Shown here piece after piece: positions 58,728-64,000 of a stretch of 64,000 bases of DNA; within the stretch, counting starts at the first letter, position 1, and the number at the start of each line of letters is the position of its first letter. The notes beneath the pieces are model-generated. The model was not told the origin of the DNA. It did no database searches and saw only the letters and a list, made by a program, of their open reading frames with translations. The stretch comes from Bryobacterales bacterium F-183 (GTDB lineage: Bacteria; Acidobacteriota; Terriglobia; Bryobacterales; Bryobacteraceae), in NCBI GenBank assembly GCA_016865505.2, contig AP025252.1, positions 2,356,001 through 2,420,000 of the forward strand, read 5' to 3'. The translations under genes and the position numbers were made by a program.

Positions 58728-61086
58728 GCGAAGAATCCTTCGGACCCCGGTCGAACTGTTTCCCGAATCTGCTACTGAGGTCAACATCGAGCGGCTGCCG
58801 GAGCGGTCCAGCTTGGACCGAATGGAACTGAACTATCGTGAGTTGAACGACTCTCTGAGTCCTCCCGAACTGGCCTACAGTTGGACGGGCTTGTTCTTGC
58901 CTTTTGGAGTTTCCTACCTCTGGCTCTTGATTCGGTTTCCGGCCACTATGACGTTTATCCGCATCGAGGCTGCGGCAGTGGATGGGTTAACGATTGTGCT
59001 CTTTGGGGTGCTGATCAGCGCCGGATTGTGTTTTTTCATAACGTTTGTATTTCTCGTTTCGAAGGCGGTAAGAGTTGTATGGCTTTGCTTATCGGCTATC
59101 GGGGTGGTTGGGCTCCTAGGCTCGGCTTTCGATGTTCTGCTTCCGGCGTCTTTTGGCTGTGGACTTGTCGCAGTCTTTGCTGTGCGGGTACTCCGTCAGA
59201 AGGTGGTTCAGTTCCATGAGGGCTGGTTGCTTGCAGATCAGCGGGTCGACAAGGAAATGAGGCGTCAGTGCCTTGCGCTCCTCAACCGAGGCGACATTGG
59301 CTGGAGTAGGCCGCGATTTCAGCGCTTGGCATTTGATTTCATGAGATTCCTCCGTTACCAGGCAGTCTCTTCAGGTGCTGCTGGCGTGTGGTCTCCCTCG
59401 TTAACGGCATTAGAGCGCCTCAGTTACGTCGCTTTCGTTGGAGCGGCGATTCTTGCGACGACGACATTTGCATTTTCGGCAGCTGAGCGATCTGGGTTCT
59501 TCTCGGGGCTTGGTGCGCTTGTACCCTCTGGCGGCTTTCTTCTCTCCTCGTGGTTCTGGATTGCCGGTAAGTTAGAGGCCTTGGACGAGGCCTTTAAAAT
59601 GCTCCTCAAGGACGACGACAGGACCTCCTGGCAACAGTCAGTTGACCGGCTCATTGCATCCGAGCATGTGGCGCGTGACCCAATAACGGGGGCGGCAATT
59701 AGAGAGGCAGACCACTTCTTCGTAGGTATAGAGCCTTGGCAACGCTTTCCGGTTCTTCTTCACAAGCTGCTGCTCTACGAGCACACAAGCATTTTGGGGC
59801 GAAGTGGTTCCGGTAAGACGAGCATGGGCATGATGCAAATCTTGATCCAGGCTATCCGTTTCAGGAACGACAATCGGGACGGAGATCACGGAAAGATGCC
59901 GATCGTGATTATCGACCTTAAGGGGGATGAGGTGATGTTCCAGACCGCGAAAGCGGAGGCAGAAGCGCGTGGGCAGAAGTTTCGATTCTTCACGCTCGAA
60001 AAAGGAAAACCGAGCCACTATTTCAATCCCTTTACCGGTTTTGACGGCAAGAATAGAAGCGTACCCCAGCTGGTTCAGCTGATCTTAGATTCTCTAGGCC
60101 TTAACCACGGTGTAGGCTATGGACGATCCTATTTCTCGCACAGGAGTCGATTCTTTCTTTCGGAAGCTCTGAAGGAAGCAAAAGGCGTTACCACCTTTAA
60201 GGAGTTGTACAAGATCCTTCAAGACATGTACCGGGATCGGAAGGCAGATTTTCGAGACGCGTTTGAGCTGCTCTCCGTGATCGAGCTTCTTACGCACTAC
60301 AAGCAACTGGTCACTACGAAGGCCATGGATGCCGACGCTGACGCAGATACGATTCAGATGGACCGAGTACTAGAAGAGCGGGAAGTAGTCTACTTTTGGC
60401 TGCCGAGTGCTCTGGAGTCGGTCAGCGTAAGAGAGGTTGCAAAGCTCGTTCTGCTGAACCTTCGAACGGCATCCCAGAATCGCCGTGATGAGGAAAAGCC
60501 GCTGCGTAGGATGTTCCTGTTTATCGATGAATGCCAGAAGCTAGCCGGTGAAAACTTTCAGGAGGTTCTTCAGCAGGCAAGGAGTGCGGGCATCTCCGTT
60601 GTCCTTGCCAATCAGTCGCTAAGCGACCTGCGGACTCCAGATGTCGATCTGCGTCCAGTTGTAAGGACGAACACGCGGGTTAAGATGTTCTTCTCCGTGG
60701 CGGAACCAGAGGAGATGCGTATGCTATCGGACTTCTCGGGGGAGGAAATTAGAGCGTCGGAATTTGACGAGACGGAGCAGGTGCGGCCTCGCCTCTCCGC
60801 GATGGAGCTTCTGGCAATAAGCGATCACCCGAAACGTCTCTTATTGCACGTAAACGGCGGAAGCGGATATACGCAGTTTGGAGGCGTGCCGATTCCAGTC
60901 GAAACCGATTGGCCGATCTCAAAGACACTCGCTGACCTAAGATTGACGATGCCGTGGCCTACTCTCTCCGCGCCATCAGGCAAGACTGTGGCCATCAGTT
61001 TGGAAGACCCGCAGGACGTCGATTTGAAACGGCGTAAGGCTCCGGCTCGCTTTCAAGCCCAGATCGACCTCCTTTCTCAAGAGTGA
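58714..61086 (+). CDS. VirD4/TraG-like type IV coupling ATPase
   Basis: 790 residues. The N-terminal 340 residues carry transmembrane helices (TGLFLPFGVSYLWLLI; GLTIVLFGVLISAGLCFFITFVFL; WLCLSAIGVVGLLG; VLLPASFGCGLVAVFAV; AFVGAAILATTTFAF). The motor domain has Walker A G362-R-S-G-S-G-K-T369 and Walker B FLFIDE (601-606), followed by AGISVVLANQSLSDLR and RTNTRVKMFF, which match conjugative coupling proteins. It is larger than typical TraD, with a long membrane part. It would pump DNA into a secretion channel or act as a DNA translocase; no pore genes are visible in the window. Confidence 0.85.
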   Translation: MHRDRRRILRTPVELFPESATEVNIERLPERSSLDRMELNYRELNDSLSPPELAYSWTGLFLPFGVSYLWLLIRFPATMTFIRIEAAAVDGLTIVLFGVLISAGLCFFITFVFLVSKAVRVVWLCLSAIGVVGLLGSAFDVLLPASFGCGLVAVFAVRVLRQKVVQFHEGWLLADQRVDKEMRRQCLALLNRGDIGWSRPRFQRLAFDFMRFLRYQAVSSGAAGVWSPSLTALERLSYVAFVGAAILATTTFAFSAAERSGFFSGLGALVPSGGFLLSSWFWIAGKLEALDEAFKMLLKDDDRTSWQQSVDRLIASEHVARDPITGAAIREADHFFVGIEPWQRFPVLLHKLLLYEHTSILGRSGSGKTSMGMMQILIQAIRFRNDNRDGDHGKMPIVIIDLKGDEVMFQTAKAEAEARGQKFRFFTLEKGKPSHYFNPFTGFDGKNRSVPQLVQLILDSLGLNHGVGYGRSYFSHRSRFFLSEALKEAKGVTTFKELYKILQDMYRDRKADFRDAFELLSVIELLTHYKQLVTTKAMDADADADTIQMDRVLEEREVVYFWLPSALESVSVREVAKLVLLNLRTASQNRRDEEKPLRRMFLFIDECQKLAGENFQEVLQQARSAGISVVLANQSLSDLRTPDVDLRPVVRTNTRVKMFFSVAEPEEMRMLSDFSGEEIRASEFDETEQVRPRLSAMELLAISDHPKRLLLHVNGGSGYTQFGGVPIPVETDWPISKTLADLRLTMPWPTLSAPSGKTVAISLEDPQDVDLKRRKAPARFQAQIDLLSQE

Positions 61087-61097
61087 GGTATCTAACC

Positions 61098-61160
61098 ATG
61101 GCGGTTGACGTTCGCCGCGTACAGATGTCGAGCTATCAAAAACTATTTGCCGAGCCGTAG
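61098..61160 (+). other. 20-residue ORF behind the coupling protein gene
   Basis: ATG with GAGG 9 nt upstream starts 12 bp after the ATPase stop and ends at a TAG inside the convergent TPR gene. It may be the start of a truncated mobilisation gene or noise; the product (MAVDVRRVQ...) has no known features. Confidence 0.25.
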
Positions 61161-62378
61161 CTCATGCACATCGATAGTCAGGCTGCCGACCCGTTTCAAC
61201 GCGTAGAGCCTTGAGACAACATCAGCAATTTGCTTTGATTCTTCCCTGCGGCTTAGCTTCTTGAGCACTTGTGCATGGACCTGAAGAACGTCTAACCATA
61301 CAAGCGGCACTGTGTTGCCATACTCCAGAATCTTCGTTGAGCGGCTGCTGAAGGCGAGAGCGCGCCCTGGCTCGTTTGCCTTCAGTTGCAGCTTTGTCAG
61401 GTCGAGGAGAGCGAGAGCGGAATCCGCGGATAGTTCGCCTAGCTCACGATCGCTTATGGTAAGACTACGAAGGAAGACAGCCTCAGCTTTCGCAGGTCGT
61501 TTCTGTTCGACGTAGAGCGTTCCGAGGACATACAATCCGCGCGCCAAGGCTGTCTGATGCCCGTGCTCTTCGGCAATTCGAGTAATTTCTGCAAGTTCTC
61601 GCTCAGCCTCATTCCGCTTGTGTTCGAGCACGGACACTCGAGCGATGTCGACTCGTAGGGAGAGCAGTTGAGGATCGCTTTCAGGGAACCGCGCTTGCAT
61701 AGATTCCAGGACGGCCCTCCAATGGACCGCCGCGGTTCGTAGGTCAGAGGTTTCGTATGCGATTCTCGCGAGTTGATTCTGGACGCCTTCGAAGAACGCG
61801 GCCTGGTCTGAGCTAGTCGGCTCCGTAAGCTTCTCTGCATTTCGCGCCGCGCTTCGAGCGGAGCCGTAGTTTCCCGAGCTGCGTTCAAGTTCGGAAAGAA
61901 CAATCCACGTTTGGGCGCGATTTCTTCGATTCTGAGTTTGCTTGGCAAGCTGAAGGGCCTTTCGGCTGAGATCCTTCGCCGCTGGCGTCTGGCCGGTTTC
62001 AAGATACAGCGCAACTAGGAGGTTCACGATCGGTAACGCCACGTCCGGGTCCTGGTGTCCGGCACTCTCCAGAAGTGGAATTGCACTCTTTAGCAACTGG
62101 ATCGCTTCGTCTCGTTGACCCAGCTTCTGCCGCTCGATGGCCATGCTGTGTAGCGCAAGGGCTCGCTGAAGTGACGGCGGAGTAGGCTCTTGATTTTGGT
62201 ACACCGCCTGGTTGCCAAAGCTGTTTCTCTGAACCGCACCGGTTGGAAATGCAGACTCTGGATCGGTCGGGCTATTCGCTAGCAGGCCTGGGATTAGGGC
62301 GGTACAAGCGCATTCAGCAGGTGCATAGGTCGGATGTTCATGCGTATCTCCGTCTTTGCAAAAGATCGTAACACGCAC
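61143..62378 (-). CDS. TPR-rich protein (soluble, island)
   Basis: 411 residues from a GTG. Residues 75-370 form eight or so TPR-like helix pairs (LHSMAIERQKLGQRDEAIQLLKSAIPLLESAG, read in parts, is the first; ALARGLYVLGTLYVEQKRPAKAEAVFLRSL a later one). The N-terminal 70 residues are low complexity with three close cysteines (AECACTALIPG). No signal peptide is clear. It is convergent to the coupling-ATPase operon and divergent from an XRE-like regulator, with start codons only about 45 bp apart, so both may share a control region. Scaffold or regulator function inferred. Confidence 0.75.
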   Translation of the reverse strand: MRVTIFCKDGDTHEHPTYAPAECACTALIPGLLANSPTDPESAFPTGAVQRNSFGNQAVYQNQEPTPPSLQRALALHSMAIERQKLGQRDEAIQLLKSAIPLLESAGHQDPDVALPIVNLLVALYLETGQTPAAKDLSRKALQLAKQTQNRRNRAQTWIVLSELERSSGNYGSARSAARNAEKLTEPTSSDQAAFFEGVQNQLARIAYETSDLRTAAVHWRAVLESMQARFPESDPQLLSLRVDIARVSVLEHKRNEAERELAEITRIAEEHGHQTALARGLYVLGTLYVEQKRPAKAEAVFLRSLTISDRELGELSADSALALLDLTKLQLKANEPGRALAFSSRSTKILEYGNTVPLVWLDVLQVHAQVLKKLSRREESKQIADVVSRLYALKRVGSLTIDVHELRLGK

Positions 62379-62422
62379 TTTTGCTCGTGGTGTGTTTGCT
62401 CGTGTCGGCAGACTGTAAAGAG

Positions 62423-62686
62423 GTGGGTGCGACTAGAGAACTTCCCGAAGCTTATTCGAAGTTCTTTCGAGCCCTTGGCCACCGGGTTCGTTCGCTTCGA
62501 ACCGAGCGAGGGCATAGCCAGGAAGACATGATTTCTTATGGCTTTAGCGTTCGGCACTGGCAGATGGTAGAGGCTGGCCGACCATGTACCGTGTTTACGC
62601 TACTTAGGATCTGCGATGCGTTCGGCGTATCGCTTGAGGACTTGGTGCGGGACATTGCTCACGCGCCTAAACAACGCAAGCCGTAG
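62423..62686 (+). CDS. XRE-family helix-turn-helix regulator
   Basis: The start is uncertain: the GTG at 62423 gives 87 residues beginning GATRELPEAYSKFF, and a TTG at 62381 would place the start almost against the divergent TPR gene. The HTH is clear: FRALGHRVRSLRTERGHSQEDMISYGFSVRHWQMVEAGRPCTVFTLLRICDAFGVSLEDLV (read in parts), with the recognition helix SVRHWQMVEAG. It probably controls the divergent TPR gene or itself. It sits 61 bp from the convergent AbiEii gene. Confidence 0.8.
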   Translation: MGATRELPEAYSKFFRALGHRVRSLRTERGHSQEDMISYGFSVRHWQMVEAGRPCTVFTLLRICDAFGVSLEDLVRDIAHAPKQRKP

Positions 62687-62747
62687 GCAGTGGAGTGGGG
62701 CTGAAGGTGCCGCGCAAGATGGCGGTCGTCATGGGCGGATCTAATCT

Positions 62748-63749
62748 CTAGCGCGTTAGCGCGTTTACTTCTGCTTCTAAATCTCGAAGCGTTGTAAGCA
62801 CTGCACTGAACTCTACCGATCGCCCAAAAAACATCACCTGCATGTCTTCGTAGTCGCGCTCAAGGGCTGATAATTGGGCCGGGGTTGCGGGTAGGAGCTT
62901 GAACGAGCCGGGCACGGCCAAGTCGTATCTGGCCCAGGCCGAGGGGTAAAACTGCATCTTGAACTTCACCACGGCATCTAGGAGCGGCAGTTGGCTGAGG
63001 GCCGCATTTCGTACGGGACTTGTTGCAAGCCGGTAGAGATCATAGAAGTGGCGCGAGTGGCGCTGCGGCATTGCTTCGTCTCGATGGGCCTCCTGGTGAA
63101 GGATTGTGGCTTTCTCCCAAAAGGTTCGCTCGGCGGCAACGGTAAGCACAGAGCACGCGGGATTGGTAAAGAGGTGCGGAAGATGGACGGCGGCATACGG
63201 CTGGATCATCTGGGGAGCCGACGGGGTCCATGCACCTAAAGGCCCAATTTCCAGTCGAACTTCCGGTCGAATGTAGCGCTCCGCAAACGACGCCGGGTAG
63301 TAGACGTCGACCACATGCGGATCGCTTTCCTTGACCTCAGCGGTAAGCCCGGTTTTAGATTGACGGAACAGATCGTTCAATTCCGGAAGCAGCTTTTCGG
63401 CGATGAAGGAAGCGGCCATACGGTTTGCTTCTTTGTTGAACTTGTCTTGCTGGGTCTTGCTGGTTTTGCCCTGAAGGGGAGCTGATCCCATAATGCCGAG
63501 TAACTGCCAGTCCAGAATCAGGTCGATGTCTTCGGAAAAGCGCTCAATCAAGCCGTAGGCCTTGGATAGGGACGTACCTCCTTTGAAGACCAGGTGCTCG
63601 CGGATGGACAAGCGAGTGAAGAGTACGTTCAGAACATAGCAGACCCAGAAATCCTTCTCGGCGATGACCGGGCGGACTGCCATCAGTTCGGCAACTTCGG
63701 CAAAAATATCCTTCCGATCCTGCAAGCTGAGTTGGGCGACTTTATCCAT
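62748..63749 (-). CDS. abiEii: AbiEii-type nucleotidyltransferase toxin
   Basis: 333 residues. The minimal nucleotidyltransferase fold of AbiEii is intact: F-K56-G-G-T-S60 and SEDIDL (72-77), which are the metal-binding D-x-D and GS motifs, plus a downstream WEKATILHQEAHR segment (about 215-225). It belongs to the type IV AbiE phage-defence/toxin-antitoxin family, whose toxin transfers nucleotides to tRNA or other RNA acceptors. It is coupled (8-bp overlap, ATGGATAA) to the upstream partner at 63742, exactly the operon order of AbiEi-AbiEii. The length fits the family. Confidence 0.9.
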   Translation of the reverse strand: MDKVAQLSLQDRKDIFAEVAELMAVRPVIAEKDFWVCYVLNVLFTRLSIREHLVFKGGTSLSKAYGLIERFSEDIDLILDWQLLGIMGSAPLQGKTSKTQQDKFNKEANRMAASFIAEKLLPELNDLFRQSKTGLTAEVKESDPHVVDVYYPASFAERYIRPEVRLEIGPLGAWTPSAPQMIQPYAAVHLPHLFTNPACSVLTVAAERTFWEKATILHQEAHRDEAMPQRHSRHFYDLYRLATSPVRNAALSQLPLLDAVVKFKMQFYPSAWARYDLAVPGSFKLLPATPAQLSALERDYEDMQVMFFGRSVEFSAVLTTLRDLEAEVNALTR

Positions 63750-64000
63750 TCTTTGGTTGTTCTGCGATCTCCTGAATGACTGCGTACACCCAACCCGTTG
63801 CCGTCTTTGTGTCCAGAAGCAGCTTTCGTCTAAGCGTTGAGTCGAACTGATTGCGGATGTGCGTAACTACGTCTGACGTTATGCGATCTTCACCGAGGGA
63901 CTTCAATGCCTGGACAACGATGCGGCTCTGCGGAAGCTTGAAGACTGCCTCTTTAAGGGCGGTTTTCTCAAAGGAAAGTGTTCGATTGCCAAGCGAGTAC
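63742..64000 (-). CDS. AbiEi-like/DUF6088 antitoxin, C-terminal part (cut by window end)
   Basis: The visible 85 codons encode YSLGNRTLSFEKTALKEAVF, LPQSRIVVQALKSLGEDRI, TSDVVTHIRNQFDSTLRRKLL and WVYAVIQEIAEQPKNG (in parts), which correspond to the helical C-terminal domain of DUF6088/AbiEi antitoxins. The N-terminal winged-helix DNA-binding part lies outside the window. It would repress the operon and neutralise the toxin encoded next to it. Confidence 0.75.
   Translation of the reverse strand, partial: YSLGNRTLSFEKTALKEAVFKLPQSRIVVQALKSLGEDRITSDVVTHIRNQFDSTLRRKLLLDTKTATGWVYAVIQEIAEQPKNG

Larger units (their letters stand above)
49660..64000. mobile_element. Integrative genomic island at tRNA-Gly (left part only)
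   Basis: Immediately 3' of tRNA-Gly lie an integrase reading toward the tRNA, an excisionase-like gene, and then 13 kb with lower G+C, fewer GTG starts in place and different codon choice from the core (more A/T third positions). Cargo includes a kinase/sigma unit, a VirD4-like ATPase, winged-helix proteins and an AbiE pair. The far end and attR lie outside the window, so the size is unknown. No transposase is seen. Confidence 0.85.

Noticed and set aside
1-64000. CRISPR arrays, rRNA genes or insertion sequences
   Set aside because: No regularly spaced repeats, rRNA signatures or transposase genes with terminal inverted repeats were found.

Overview
The window looks like a chromosome segment of a high-G+C Gram-negative soil bacterium, most likely an acidobacterium (Acidobacteriota, Bryobacterales/Solibacter-like). 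The evidence is family content: a PadR regulator overlapping a large duplicated ABC permease of the acidobacterial ADOP type, an M2 peptidyl-dipeptidase, BamA with Skp, an ECF-sigma/Ser-Thr-kinase pair, DUF2760 with two Hsp70 genes, S41 peptidase and Uma2 proteins. Genes are tightly packed. GTG/TTG starts and 4-bp overlaps are frequent, and several convergent pairs share a YTAG stop/stop tetranucleotide.

Layout of the core (1-49.6 kb). First come a REC-like/DUF3052-like protein and three tandem secreted paralogues that share an upstream element, then a TPR protein. An envelope block on the minus strand follows: bamA, skp, a strong terminator, dedA and an O-methyltransferase. The plus-strand chaperone block is YCF48-like protein, DUF2760, hsp70A, hsp70B, thiL. 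Next are a PAS membrane protein, a UDP-glucuronate decarboxylase-like SDR, the M2 peptidase, a frameshifted gene beside its longer intact relative, and a GntR regulator. The clpA/clpS pair is followed by padR (with a perfect palindromic operator) and the ADOP permease. Then come Uma2, a uridine-kinase/glyoxalase-fold fusion, HupE-like and AI-2E-family membrane proteins, an acyl-CoA carboxylase beta subunit, an HNH endonuclease, and a divergent membrane pyrophosphatase. A methyltransferase, an S41 peptidase and a LolA-like protein precede a DUF3179 gene with an in-frame TGA at a conserved cysteine (selenoprotein candidate). The core ends with an orphan HicB, a sugar isomerase/dehydrogenase pair, a sigma factor fused to a second protein, hydrolases, and a methyltransferase/sulfatase pair.

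Genomic island (49.66 kb to the window end). A tRNA-Gly(CCC) gene is followed directly by a tyrosine integrase, an excisionase-like protein and visibly lower-G+C DNA. Cargo includes a Ser/Thr kinase divergent from an ECF sigma factor, a membrane coiled-coil protein, TPR proteins, two winged-helix proteins in an overlapping operon with a VirD4-like coupling ATPase, an XRE-like regulator and an AbiE-type toxin-antitoxin pair cut by the window edge. No recognisable relaxase or mating-pore genes are visible, and the right attachment site is not in the window.

The strongest candidate for something new is the DUF3179 gene at 39763-40947. Its TGA replaces the first Cys of the conserved C-x-x-C, and 15 nt downstream lies a stem-loop whose GGUCU apical loop resembles that of the E. 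coli fdhF SECIS. Functions were assigned by reading motifs; no database search was run.
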